Source: SZAS-103 sp038216155
GTDB taxonomy: Bacteria; Pseudomonadota; Gammaproteobacteria; Xanthomonadales; Xanthomonadaceae
NCBI GenBank assembly: GCA_038216155.1
Contig: JBBQQH010000008.1
Location: 3,218-67,217, forward strand
Length of the DNA stretch: 64,000 nt
Direction of reading: 5' to 3'
Under the pieces are notes generated by a model. It was not told the origin of the DNA and searched no databases. It was given only the letters and a program-made list of their open reading frames with translations. Of the stretch, positions 53,818 to 62,491 are shown in pieces. The translations under genes were made by a program, and so were the position numbers. Positions within the stretch are counted from its first letter, which is position 1; each line of letters begins with the position of its first letter.

Positions 53818-54639
53818 TTATGGATCGGCTTCGTAGCCAATCGATGCATCGAGCGCGCTCAGGCGTGCGCGTAGTTCCAGGTTCGGCAGCAGCGGGCCGG
53901 CGGGCGGGATCACTACGGTCATGTCGAGGTCAATTTCTGCCTCCGGCAGTTGGGCGAGAGTGATGCGGTCGATGCGCGGCTGGTGGATAGGCAGGGTGAC
54001 GCAGCGATAAACGATGATCTCGTGATCGAGCGGATAGTCCTGCGCCAGCAGTTCAACCAGCACTTGCCGGTACGCCGCGCCCGTTGAAAAGCGCGCCAAC
54101 GACTGGTCTCCGGCGAGGCCGACCTGCCATAGAATCAGGTAGGCGGTTGGATCGATGCGGCGTTTGTAGAACATCAACTGGCTGGCCTCGAAATGCTGAC
54201 AGCCAACCTTGCCCGGATCGATGCCGAGATCGGCGTACAGGCAATCCTCGGCCGAAATCCCCGGTTCCATGTGCGCGGCATAGCCTTCGCTGCGCGCGGT
54301 CGCGATCGCCTTGTGCGGCGCCCACGCGAACACGCCCGGATGTCCATAAAACGCGCCGACGACCTTTTTCCCTGCGCGCACTTCTATCAGCATCGCGTCC
54401 ACCATCTGCCGATAGGTGTGCATGCGCGAGGTGCCTTCGTTGTAGTACTGCTGCAGGCTGCGCACGTCGGTGTTCATGCCGGCGATCCACAGCTCGATGA
54501 TGCCGTCAGACAAGCCGGTGAATACGACGTCGGCTTGTTCGATGTAACTGCGGGCGAGCGGGGCGATGTGCGAGCCGAGCGTCATGCCGATGCCGACGCA
54601 GACCAGGCTGCCGGTGCGGGCGGGGGTAGGTGTGTTCAC
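53818..54639 (-). CDS. Borosin-type alpha-N-methyltransferase (split, SonM-like)
   Basis: The 273-residue protein (GTG start at 54639) belongs to the tetrapyrrole-methylase-like SAM methyltransferases. It follows the catalytic domain of fungal OphMA closely as I know it: GSLVCVGIGMTLGSHIAPLA, LQQYYNEGTSRMHTYRQMVD, KKVVGAFYGHPGVFAWAPHK, IARSEGY-like ATARSEGYAAHMEPGISAED then CLYADLGIDPGKVGC. The Tyr/Arg pair in YNEGTSRMHTY and the Tyr of FYGHPG are among the residues linked to catalysis in that family. It has no fused core peptide at its C-terminus, so the substrate must be separate, as in split bacterial borosins. Two candidate substrates are encoded downstream on the same strand. Confidence 0.88.
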   Translation of the reverse strand: MNTPTPARTGSLVCVGIGMTLGSHIAPLARSYIEQADVVFTGLSDGIIELWIAGMNTDVRSLQQYYNEGTSRMHTYRQMVDAMLIEVRAGKKVVGAFYGHPGVFAWAPHKAIATARSEGYAAHMEPGISAEDCLYADLGIDPGKVGCQHFEASQLMFYKRRIDPTAYLILWQVGLAGDQSLARFSTGAAYRQVLVELLAQDYPLDHEIIVYRCVTLPIHQPRIDRITLAQLPEAEIDLDMTVVIPPAGPLLPNLELRARLSALDASIGYEADP

Positions 54640-54810
54640 TGGATGGGCTGCTTAGAGGATTGAAGCGACGAAGCGTAGCGAAGTCTGCGGGTTTGCTGGG
54701 ACATGGCGATGGGGCGTGTTAGAGCCTCCCTTTCGAGGGGAGGGATGCGTGGAGATGGTGTGGAATTTATGGTTCCAGACGCCATCTCGATCGCGCTGAC
54801 TTTGCCGGTG

Positions 54811-54840
54811 TTGTGGTTCGACAGGCTCACCACGAACGGT
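54811..54840 (+). repeat. Dispersed repeat R1 at the peptidase side of the borosin locus
   Basis: The sequence TTGTGGTTCGACAGGCTCAC followed by CACGAACGGT is the R1 core. It is inverted relative to the copy at 50588-50618, so the two bracket the minus-strand operon. Confidence 0.9.
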
Positions 54841-54845
54841 CCTAC

Positions 54846-54880
54846 AAAAAGCCCAGCCTCTCCCATACAAGAGAGAGGCT
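54846..54880 (-). terminator. Terminator-like hairpin after the M49-like peptidase gene
   Basis: On the minus strand, AGCCTCTC and GAGAGGCT form an 8-bp stem with a 10-base loop, followed by GGGC and TTTTT. It would separate the peptidase transcript from the borosin-like operon. The four-base spacer before the T-run makes it imperfect. Confidence 0.55.
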
Positions 54881-54960
54881 TAGCTGTTTCCCTCTCCTCT
54901 TGCGGGAGAGGGTGGCGCGCAGCGTCGGGAGAGGGAGGGCGCTGCAAACGCCCGATTCGA

Positions 54961-56715
54961 TTACTTCTTCGGCGCCGGAGCCGCAGCCTTCTGGGCAGCA
55001 GCCTCGGGCCTCGGCAAACCCAGCACGTCGAGTCCCTGCTCGAACACGATGTCCACCGGAATGTTGGCGGCATCGAGCGTCTTCAGGTCAGCAGCGAGCT
55101 GCGGGCCAATCACGCCGGTTTCGTCAGTCAGTTGCTTGGCCGCTGCATAGTCGCCATCGCCCTGGACGGTGAGCAATTTCGCCGCCAGCGCGTTCATCGC
55201 TTTTTGCGTCTTGGCGAAATCCACGCGATAGCGACCGGTTGCCGGATCGCGCGAGAACGCGCCCTGCTTGGCGAAGAAGTTGAAACGCACCATGTTCGCT
55301 TTGGCGTGGGCGTCGCTGGCACCGAAGCGCACCGAGCGCAGGATGCCGGCCAGGAAGGTGACGTAGTTGTCCATCAGCTTGCTCTTGTCCAGCTCGCCCA
55401 TCTCGGCCAGTTGTGTGACCAGGAACAGGCCCAGCACATCAGCCTTGCCTTCTTCGAAGCTGGATGCGTATTCCTTCAACGCATGGCTGACGGTGTCCTT
55501 GCCGTCGAGCGTGTTCTTGATGCCGAGTCCGTGCGCTACTTCGTGGAACATCGTGTTCTGGAAGAATGCATCGAAGGTGAGATGCGATTGCTGGTCCTTG
55601 GCAATCAGTTGCGCAGCGATCGGCAGCATGATGCGATCGAACTTCGCCTTCATCACGTTTTCGAGTTGCAATCTGCGCGACCCGGACTTGAGCTGCACCT
55701 CTTCATCGTTGGGCAGGTTGATGGCGATGGTTTTGCCGCCGACATTGGAATTGCCCGCGTAATACACCGCGAAGTAGGCGTTGAGGTCGGCATCGGTTCC
55801 GGGTGTTTCCGCCTTGTACTTGTCGGGTACCGGCAGCTTGCGCTGCAACTGCGGCAGGAAGCTGGCGAACTTCTGCAGGCGGCCGCTCCACTCGCTGTCC
55901 TTGATCAGCACGTAGGCTTCGTAGCTGGCCTTGTAGCCGAACAACTGATCCTCGTAGGTCTCGATCGGACCGATCACGATATCGACCGGATTGGTCTTCA
56001 TCGCCATCCAGGCAAAATCGCTGGGCTGGTAGTTGTCGCTCAGCAACGCGTCGGCGCGCATGGTCAGATATTTTTTGAAGCCCGCGTCCTTGGCCAGAGT
56101 TGACGCCTGACGCAGCAGGTCGGCCGCCGGCTGCAATTGATTCTTGTAGGCCTCATGAAATGGCACGCTGACCAGCTTGCCAGCGCTATCGCGACGCAGC
56201 AGCGTGTATAGGCCCTTCTTGTCGGCGGCATCGGATTTTTCGAATTCTTCCTTGGTCATGTCGTGCGGATAGAACTCGACCCCAGCCGGGCGCTCGCCGG
56301 CACTGGGCACGAACAGGTGATCGCCGTTCAAGCGATCCCAAGGGCCGTAGTTGATCTCGGCAAAGTGCTTCGTGTCTGCATCGGTGATCGAAGACAGCAA
56401 CGCGTCGCGCGAGGGAACCGATTGCATCCAGTAGATCGCATTCATGCGGTCGGCTGCTTCCACCAGCAGCGCGACCATTCGCTTTTGACTGTCGTCCAGA
56501 TGCGAAAGATCGGTCTCGAGCTTGACGCTGGCGTAGTCGTCGAGGTGCTGCGCGGCGTAACCGGCCGCGGCGGGTGCGACAGGGGCCGCTTTAGTGGCCG
56601 GCATCGGCCTGTGCGATTTGCTGGCGGAACGATGAGAGGCGGCCGCGGATTGCAAGCACGCCGATTGAACAAAGACGAGGGCGATGCAAGCAGCGATCAG
56701 GCGGGGGCGGGTCAT
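54961..56715 (-). CDS. M49-like (dipeptidyl-peptidase III-like) zinc metallopeptidase
   Basis: The 584-residue protein starts at the ATG at 56715, just after AAGGAGA. It has a signal peptide (LIAACIALVFVQSACLQSAA), so it is periplasmic; the Cys lacks a good lipobox. The zinc site is NTMFHEVAHGLGIKN (HExxH) with the second motif SSFEEGKADVLGLFLVTQ providing the third ligand. That two-motif arrangement is the one seen in M49-related bacterial hydrolases (classical DPP III has HExxxH). The start chosen drops seven upstream residues. It ends in an Ala/Pro/Lys tail. Confidence 0.82.
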   Translation of the reverse strand: MTRPRLIAACIALVFVQSACLQSAAASHRSASKSHRPMPATKAAPVAPAAAGYAAQHLDDYASVKLETDLSHLDDSQKRMVALLVEAADRMNAIYWMQSVPSRDALLSSITDADTKHFAEINYGPWDRLNGDHLFVPSAGERPAGVEFYPHDMTKEEFEKSDAADKKGLYTLLRRDSAGKLVSVPFHEAYKNQLQPAADLLRQASTLAKDAGFKKYLTMRADALLSDNYQPSDFAWMAMKTNPVDIVIGPIETYEDQLFGYKASYEAYVLIKDSEWSGRLQKFASFLPQLQRKLPVPDKYKAETPGTDADLNAYFAVYYAGNSNVGGKTIAINLPNDEEVQLKSGSRRLQLENVMKAKFDRIMLPIAAQLIAKDQQSHLTFDAFFQNTMFHEVAHGLGIKNTLDGKDTVSHALKEYASSFEEGKADVLGLFLVTQLAEMGELDKSKLMDNYVTFLAGILRSVRFGASDAHAKANMVRFNFFAKQGAFSRDPATGRYRVDFAKTQKAMNALAAKLLTVQGDGDYAAAKQLTDETGVIGPQLAADLKTLDAANIPVDIVFEQGLDVLGLPRPEAAAQKAAAPAPKK

Positions 56716-56902
56716 GTGGTTCTCCTTGAGGGACAATTAGTCTGCGCGCGCGCGATGTCGGCGTAACCGTGATCGCATCGCCGCATCCTAGCGTTTGCCC
56801 GTGCGCGGCGCACATCAGCCGTAGCGCGGTCGGCAGCAGGCCGGGCTGGGGTATGCGATCAGCCGCGACGGTGTTCAGAGCTTCATCGCGAGCCTTTGAT
56901 GG

Positions 56903-56931
56903 TTGCACAAGCGGACAGGAATCCCCATAAT
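56903..56931 (+). promoter_or_regulatory. Sigma-70 promoter of tRNA-fMet
   Basis: The -35 box TTGCAC at 56903-56908 and the -10 box CATAAT at 56926-56931 are separated by exactly 17 bases. Transcription would start near 56938, eight bases before the tRNA. Confidence 0.7.
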
Positions 56932-56945
56932 TAGCGTTCTACTGC

Positions 56946-57022
56946 TGCGGGGTGGAGCAGTCTGGCAGCTCGTCGGGCTCATAACCCGAAGGTCGCAGGT
57001 TCAAATCCTGCCCCCGCTACCA
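56946..57022 (+). tRNA. metY: Initiator tRNA-Met (anticodon CAT)
   Basis: The 77-base gene begins TGCGGGGTGGAGCAGTCTGG and ends with an encoded CCA. Initiator features are the mismatch between the first base and its acceptor partner (T/T) and the three G-C pairs in the anticodon stem (GGGCTCATAACCC). It stands upstream of rimP-nusA-infB, as metY does in E. coli. Confidence 0.96.
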
Positions 57023-57034
57023 GTAGGCAACGAC

Positions 57035-57056
57035 AAGCTCCTCCCGGGGCTTTTTT
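57035..57056 (+). terminator. Terminator/attenuator after tRNA-fMet
   Basis: AAGCTCC and GGGGCTT form a 7-bp stem with the loop TCCC and one G-T pair, followed by T6. It begins 13 bases after the tRNA 3' end. Confidence 0.75.
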
Positions 57057-57120
57057 GTTGCGCTGGTCTTTGCAATGGCGCCAACATCGCGCCGTCGCGC
57101 CGGAATTTGTTGTTGCCGGA

Positions 57121-57146
57121 GGGGCCTTAGGGCCCCTTTTTTGTTT
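57121..57146 (+). terminator. Second terminator/attenuator in the rimP leader
   Basis: GGGGCC and GGCCCC form a 6-bp GC stem with a TTAG loop, followed by TTTTTTG and TTTTT. It lies 52 bases before the rimP start. Some readthrough, or a promoter inside the leader, is needed to express the downstream operon. Confidence 0.75.
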
Positions 57147-57197
57147 TTCTCGTTTGCGAAATCCATCGCTTCGAATTTCATCGAATCAGTTGATTAC

Positions 57198-57872
57198 ATG
57201 TCCGATCGCGGCACCGACATCGCCAATCTGCTTGCACCTACCGTGGATGCGTTGGGACTGGAATTGCTGGGAGTGGAATTTGTGCCCTCGGGCGCGCACG
57301 CGATGCTGCGGCTGTATATCGACGTGCCGGCAACGCAAGAGCGACTGGTAGCGATCGAGGATTGCGAAGCAGTGAGCCGCGAAGTCTCGGCGGTGCTGGA
57401 CGTCAACGATCCGATTGCCTCGCAATACACCCTGGAAGTCTCATCCCCCGGCATCGATCGCCCGTTGTTCACGCCGGCGCAATTCGCGCGGCACGCTGGC
57501 GAGACGGTCAAGCTGTGGCTGCAGTTGCCGATCGAGAATCGGCGCCGGCTGCAAGGCAGGATCGAACGCGTCGAAGGCGACGATCAGCAGACCATCGTGC
57601 TGGATGTAGACGGCAAGCCATTCGTGCTGGATCACGCCAACATCGAGAAGGCCCGGTTGGTGCCCGATTACGTTGCACTGGGCATGCAGGCGCAGCCCAA
57701 GCCCACAAAACGTCCAGGCAAAAAGTCCGCAGCCGCAGATAAACCTGTGCGCGCCGGCAAGCTTTCACCGGAATTAGCTTTATCAGATTCGGACGACGGC
57801 AAGCGCCGTCGCGCAACCCAACCCCAACCGCAAGCGGCGGACGACGCGTCCACCACGGAGCCAGAGTCATGA
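57198..57872 (+). CDS. rimP: Ribosome maturation factor RimP
   Basis: RimP assists 30S subunit assembly. The product from the ATG at 57198 is 224 residues. It has LAPTVDALGLELLGVEFVPS, MLRLYIDVPATQERLVAIED, the signature YTLEVSSPGIDRPLFTPAQF and the C-terminal SH3-like barrel (FVLDHANIEKARLVPDY). A charged 60-residue C-terminal extension (Lys/Arg/Ala-rich) goes beyond the E. coli length. It overlaps nusA by four bases. Confidence 0.95.
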   Translation: MSDRGTDIANLLAPTVDALGLELLGVEFVPSGAHAMLRLYIDVPATQERLVAIEDCEAVSREVSAVLDVNDPIASQYTLEVSSPGIDRPLFTPAQFARHAGETVKLWLQLPIENRRRLQGRIERVEGDDQQTIVLDVDGKPFVLDHANIEKARLVPDYVALGMQAQPKPTKRPGKKSAAADKPVRAGKLSPELALSDSDDGKRRRATQPQPQAADDASTTEPES

Positions 57873-59356
57873 GCAAAGAGTTGCTGTTAGCCATCGAGAC
57901 GCTCGCCAACGAAAAGGGCGTGCCCGAAGAGATCATCAAGGACGCGATGGAAGCCGCGCTCGCCTCGGCGGCGAAGAAGCGCTATCCGGACGAGGACGTG
58001 ACCATTCGCGTGGCGATCCATCCGAAGGACGGCAGCTACGAGACCTTCCGCCAGTGGGAAGTGGTGGCCGACGACGTGGTGATGGAGTCGCCTGATCGCC
58101 AATTGCGCCTGATGGATGCGCTGGACGAAAAAGACGACGCCGAAGTTGGCGACATGCTGGAAGAGCAGATCGAGAATTCCGATTTCGGGCGCATCTCGGC
58201 GCAGGCCGCCAAGCAGGTGATCGTGCAGAAGGTGCGCGAAGCCGAGCGTGCGCAGGTAGTAGAGGCCTGGGCTGATCGCGTCGGTGAGATGGTGACCGGC
58301 ATCGTGAAACGCGTCGAGCGCGGTAGCGCGTTCATCGATTTGGGCGGCAATGCCGAGGGTTACATTCCCAAGGACAAGGCGATTCCGCGCGACATGATTC
58401 GTCCGGGCGACCGGGTCAAGGGTTACCTGCAGGAAGTCCGTTCGGAAGTGCGCGGGCCGCAACTATTCATCAGTCGCGCGGCGCCGGAATTCATGATGGA
58501 ACTGTTCAAGCTCGAAGTCCCCGAAGTTGGTCAGGGCCTAGTCGAGATCAAGGGCGCAGCGCGCGATCCGGGTGATCGCGCCAAGATTGCCGTGCTGGCG
58601 CACGATCGTCGCACCGATCCGATCGGCGCCTGCATCGGCATGCGCGGATCGCGCGTGCAAGCGGTTTCGAACGAGCTCAATGGCGAGCGCGTCGACATCA
58701 TCCTGTGGAGCGATAATCCGGCGCAGTTCGTGATCAACGCGATGGCGCCGGCTGAAGTGCAGTCGATCATCGTCGACGAGGAAAAGCATTCGATGGACCT
58801 CGCGGTGGCCGAGGACAAGCTGGCGCAGGCGATCGGCAAGGGCGGCCAGAACGTACGTCTTGCAAGCCGACTGACCGGCTGGCAGCTCAATGTGATGACG
58901 CAGGATGCGGTCACCGCCAAGACCGAAGCCGAGCAAGCCGTTTCGCGCCAGTTGTTCGTCGACAAGCTCGAAGTCGACGAGGAAATCGCCGGCATCCTGG
59001 TTGGCGAGGGTTTCAGCACCGTCGAGGAAATCGCCTACGTGCCGACCGCCGAATTGTTGGCGATTGAAGGGTTTGACGAGGACATCGTCGAGGAACTGCG
59101 TGCCCGCGCGCGTGATGCGCTGGTCACAGACGCGCTGATGGCCGAAGAGGTCATCGAGGAACACAAGCCGGCCGAGGATCTGCTCACGCTCGAGGGCATG
59201 GACGAGGCGACCGCGTTCGCGCTGGCCGCGCGCGGGGTGACTACGCGCGAGGACCTGGCGGAACTTGCCACCGATGAAATCCTCGATATCGAGGACATGG
59301 ATGAGACGCGCGCGGCCGAGTTGATCATGGCAGCGCGCAAGCACTGGTTCGAGTGA
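57869..59356 (+). CDS. nusA: Transcription termination/antitermination protein NusA
   Basis: The 495-residue protein binds RNA polymerase and nascent RNA. The N-terminal domain runs to about residue 125 (starting MSKELLLAIETLANEKGVPE), then comes the S1 domain (GEMVTGIVKRVERGSAFIDL), then KH1/KH2 (GACIGMRGSRVQAVSNELNG and LAQAIGKGGQNVRLASRLTG). Two acidic C-terminal repeats follow, with helix-hairpin-helix character (GFDEDIVEELRARARDA; DMDETRAAELIMAARKHW). It is translationally coupled to rimP. Confidence 0.97.
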   Translation: MSKELLLAIETLANEKGVPEEIIKDAMEAALASAAKKRYPDEDVTIRVAIHPKDGSYETFRQWEVVADDVVMESPDRQLRLMDALDEKDDAEVGDMLEEQIENSDFGRISAQAAKQVIVQKVREAERAQVVEAWADRVGEMVTGIVKRVERGSAFIDLGGNAEGYIPKDKAIPRDMIRPGDRVKGYLQEVRSEVRGPQLFISRAAPEFMMELFKLEVPEVGQGLVEIKGAARDPGDRAKIAVLAHDRRTDPIGACIGMRGSRVQAVSNELNGERVDIILWSDNPAQFVINAMAPAEVQSIIVDEEKHSMDLAVAEDKLAQAIGKGGQNVRLASRLTGWQLNVMTQDAVTAKTEAEQAVSRQLFVDKLEVDEEIAGILVGEGFSTVEEIAYVPTAELLAIEGFDEDIVEELRARARDALVTDALMAEEVIEEHKPAEDLLTLEGMDEATAFALAARGVTTREDLAELATDEILDIEDMDETRAAELIMAARKHWFE

Positions 59357-59481
59357 CACCACGCACTGCCCTGAACATCGCGCCAGCCGCACCATGCGCA
59401 GCGCGGTAAACTAGGCAGTCTTGCTACACCCCAGCTTTGCATCCGCTTTTGCATCGCGCAGCACCAGATCACGGGAATCGA

Positions 59482-62070
59482 ATGTCCGAAGTTACTGTTA
59501 GCACCCTCGCCACGATGGTCGGCACGCCAGTCGACAAGCTGCTGGAGCAGCTGGCCGAAGCCGGCATGACCTTCAGTGGGCCAGATCAGGTCGTGACCAG
59601 CACCGAGAAGATGAAGCTTCTGGGCTTCCTGCGCCGTACGCACGGCAAAGCCGAGAAAACGGTCGATGAAGGCTCGCCACGACAGATCACCCTGAACCGT
59701 CGCAAGATGGGCGAGATCACCGTGGCCGCGGGCAAGAGCAAGACCACGGTTAATGTGGAAGTGCGGCAAAAGCGCACCTACGTGCAGCGCAAGCTAGTCG
59801 AAGAACACGACGAGCAGAAGATCGAGCGCGAGGACGCGCAGCGCAAGTTGGATGAATCGCGCAAGCAGTCTGACGCTGAAACCGCCGCATTGCGCGATGT
59901 CGACAGCAAGCGAGCCGAAGAGCAGGCCCGCGTGCGCGAAGAGGCCGAAGCCGCGCGTGCCGCTGCCGCTGCCGAAATAGCCGTGCCGGACGAGGCGGTG
60001 ATCCAGGTCGATCCGACTGACGTGATCAAGCCGGTCGAAAAACGTGCGCCCGACAAACCGCGCGCGCCGGCCAAGCCCGAGCCACGTCGGCGCGAGGAAG
60101 GCAAGCCTGCGCACGGCGCCAAGCGTCCAGTTCGCGGCACCCACGCGATGCCCGACGACGGTGGCGATAGCAACCGATTCGCAACTCAGTTGCACCTGTC
60201 CGAGTCCGACCGTGCCCGTCGCGGCGCCAGCAAGCGCAAGCCGCAACGCGCGCGCATTGAGCAGTCGCGTCAGGGCGATGGCTCGCACGGATTCTCGCGC
60301 CCGACCGCACCGATCCTGCGCGAAATCGCGATCGGCGAGAGCATCAGCGTGGCCGATCTGGCGCAAAAACTCGCGATGAAGGGCGGCGAGGTGGTGAAGG
60401 CGCTGTTCAAAATGGGGATGATGGTCACCATCAACGAAGTGCTCGACCACGACACCGCCGTGCTTGCAGTCGAGGAACTCGGCCACAAGGCGACTGCTGC
60501 GGTTGCAGACGACATGGAACAGGCGCTGATCGAGCACACCGAAACCGACGTCGCGCGCGTGCCGCGTCCGCCGGTGGTGACGATCATGGGTCACGTCGAT
60601 CACGGCAAGACATCGCTACTCGATTACATCCGCAGCACCAAGGTTGCCACTGGCGAAGCCGGCGGCATCACCCAGCACATCGGCGCGTATCACGTCGAGA
60701 CCGACAAGGGCGTAGTCAGCTTCCTGGATACGCCCGGACACGCGGCGTTCTCCTCGATGCGGGCGCGTGGCGCAAAGCTCACCGACATCGTGATCCTGGT
60801 GGTTGCGGCCGATGACGGCGTGATGCCGCAGACGATCGAGGCGATCCAGCACGCGCGCGCCGGCAAGGTGCCGGTAATCGTGGCGATCAACAAGATCGAT
60901 AAATCCGACGCCAATCCTGGTCGAATCAAGCAGGACCTGATCGCGCACGAATTGGTGTCGGAGGAATTCGGCGGCGACGTGCAGATGGTCGAGGTTTCGG
61001 CCAAGACTGGCGCCGGCGTGGATGCGTTGCTGGATGCGGTATTGCTGCAATCCGAAGTGCTGGAGCTTACGGCAGCAGTCGATGGCCGCGCCAACGGCGT
61101 GGTGGTCGAAGCGTCGCTGGACAAGGGTCGCGGCCCCGTCGCGACGATTCTGGTGCAGGACGGCACATTGAAGAAAGGCGATTACCTTGTATGCGGCGTG
61201 CAGTACGGTCGCGTGCGTGCGCTATTCGACGAAGCCGGCGAGCAAGTCGATTCGGCCGGCCCGTCGATTCCGGTGCAGATGCTCGGCCTGTCGGGCGTGC
61301 CGTTTGCCGGCGACGATTTCGTGGTGGTGGAAGACGAGCGGCTGGCCAAGGATGTCGCGCAGCAGCGCGACGCCAAGCGCCGCGAGTCGCGACTGGTCAA
61401 AGCCGCCGGCAACCGCATGGAAGAGGTGATGGCGCAGATGGGCCAGGGCGAGGCACGACAGGTGCTACCGCTGGTGGTCAAGGCCGACGTGCAGGGCAGT
61501 GCCGAGGCATTGCGCGAATCGTTGACCGCGTTGTCCAACGACATGATTTCGATCAACGTGATTGCGTCGGGTGTGGGCGGCATTACCGAATCCGACGCCA
61601 CGCTTGCGGCGGCCGCGGGCGCCACCATCATTGGCTTCAACGTGCGTGCGGATGCATCGGCACGCCGGATCGTCGATTCCAATCGTCTTGATTTGCGCTA
61701 CTTCTCGATCATCTACGACGTGATCGACCAGGTGAAACAGGTCGCATCCGGTTTGCTGGGCGTGGAAATTCGCGAAGAGATCATTGGCACCGCCGAGGTG
61801 CGCGACGTGTTCCGCAGCAGCAAATTTGGCGCGGTTGCCGGCAGCTTCGTCATCGAAGGCGTGATTCGTCGCGGCAAGCCCATTCGCGTGCTGCGCGACA
61901 ACGTGGTGATCTTCGAAGGCGAACTCGAATCGCTGCGCCGCTTCAAGGAAATCGTCGACGAAGTGCGCAACGGCACCGAGTGCGGCATCGCGGTGAAGCA
62001 ATACAACGACGTGAAGCCGGGCGATCAGATCGAATGCTTCGAGCGCATCGAGATTCAGCGGACGCTGTGA
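59482..62070 (+). CDS. infB: Translation initiation factor IF-2
   Basis: The 862-residue GTPase places initiator tRNA on the 30S subunit, fitting with the tRNA-fMet gene upstream. It has the N-terminal IF2_N fold (MSEVTVSTLATMVGTPVDKL), a long charged coiled region, and a second IF2_N-like domain (ISVADLAQKLAMKGGEVVKA). The G domain has IMGHVDHGKTSLLDYI, SFLDTPGHAAFSSMRARGAK and AINKIDKSDANPGRI. The C-terminal barrels end with TECGIAVKQYNDVKPGDQIE. The ATG at 59482 is preferred over in-frame codons 45 bases upstream, which lack family similarity. Confidence 0.97.
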   Translation: MSEVTVSTLATMVGTPVDKLLEQLAEAGMTFSGPDQVVTSTEKMKLLGFLRRTHGKAEKTVDEGSPRQITLNRRKMGEITVAAGKSKTTVNVEVRQKRTYVQRKLVEEHDEQKIEREDAQRKLDESRKQSDAETAALRDVDSKRAEEQARVREEAEAARAAAAAEIAVPDEAVIQVDPTDVIKPVEKRAPDKPRAPAKPEPRRREEGKPAHGAKRPVRGTHAMPDDGGDSNRFATQLHLSESDRARRGASKRKPQRARIEQSRQGDGSHGFSRPTAPILREIAIGESISVADLAQKLAMKGGEVVKALFKMGMMVTINEVLDHDTAVLAVEELGHKATAAVADDMEQALIEHTETDVARVPRPPVVTIMGHVDHGKTSLLDYIRSTKVATGEAGGITQHIGAYHVETDKGVVSFLDTPGHAAFSSMRARGAKLTDIVILVVAADDGVMPQTIEAIQHARAGKVPVIVAINKIDKSDANPGRIKQDLIAHELVSEEFGGDVQMVEVSAKTGAGVDALLDAVLLQSEVLELTAAVDGRANGVVVEASLDKGRGPVATILVQDGTLKKGDYLVCGVQYGRVRALFDEAGEQVDSAGPSIPVQMLGLSGVPFAGDDFVVVEDERLAKDVAQQRDAKRRESRLVKAAGNRMEEVMAQMGQGEARQVLPLVVKADVQGSAEALRESLTALSNDMISINVIASGVGGITESDATLAAAAGATIIGFNVRADASARRIVDSNRLDLRYFSIIYDVIDQVKQVASGLLGVEIREEIIGTAEVRDVFRSSKFGAVAGSFVIEGVIRRGKPIRVLRDNVVIFEGELESLRRFKEIVDEVRNGTECGIAVKQYNDVKPGDQIECFERIEIQRTL

Positions 62071-62071
62071 A

Positions 62072-62491
62072 TTGAAGAAATCCTTCAACCGTGTCGACCG
62101 AGTCAGCGCGCAATTGCGCCGCGAGCTGGGCACGCTGGTGCACGAAGCAGTCCGCGAGCATGGGCTGCCGTCGGCGAGCGTGTCGGACGTCGAGGTCTCG
62201 CGCGATCTCGCGCACGCGAAAGTGTTTGTCACCGCGCTGCAGCCTGAGCGATCGGCCGAGGCAATTGCCGGGCTGAAGGAACATGCTGGCGAATTGCGCT
62301 ACCAGCTCGCGCGTGCAGTGAAGCTGCGACATGTGCCGGAATTGCATTTTTTTTACGACGATTCGGTCGATCGCGGCGAAAAGATCGACATTCTGCTGCG
62401 GTCGGTGGCAGCGGACTTGTCGGTGGGCGATGAGAGTGCCGACGCGTCTAGCGATGGCGATGATTCCGCAGAGCATGCGAAAAAGCCCTGA
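62072..62491 (+). CDS. rbfA: Ribosome-binding factor A
   Basis: RbfA helps mature the 16S rRNA 5' end. The 139-residue product starts at a TTG one base after the infB stop. It has FNRVDRVSAQLRRELGTLVH, SVSDVEVSRDLAHAKVFVTA and HVPELHFFYDDSVDRGEKID, the full KH-like fold. The C-terminal 20 residues are acidic. Confidence 0.95.
   Translation: MKKSFNRVDRVSAQLRRELGTLVHEAVREHGLPSASVSDVEVSRDLAHAKVFVTALQPERSAEAIAGLKEHAGELRYQLARAVKLRHVPELHFFYDDSVDRGEKIDILLRSVAADLSVGDESADASSDGDDSAEHAKKP

Larger units (their letters stand above)
54640..54960. other. Intergenic stretch upstream of the borosin-like operon
   Basis: These 321 bases hold a terminator-like hairpin, one R1 repeat and GGGAGAGGG/CCCTCTCC low-complexity repeats near 54889-54940. 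The promoter of the methyltransferase operon should lie here (minus strand), but I cannot name a convincing -35/-10 pair. No gene is supported. Confidence 0.65.

Noticed and set aside
50588..54840. Reading the inverted R1 copies as ends of a transposon carrying the borosin-like operon
   Set aside because: R1 copies occur all over the window in both orientations, no transposase or target duplication is seen, and the copies are only about 30 bases and imperfect. I keep it only as a weak hint of rearrangement.
54703..56103. Open frame of 466 codons on the plus strand
   Set aside because: It lies antisense to the M49-like peptidase, which has a signal peptide, ribosome binding site and zinc motifs. 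The plus-strand product has no recognisable features.
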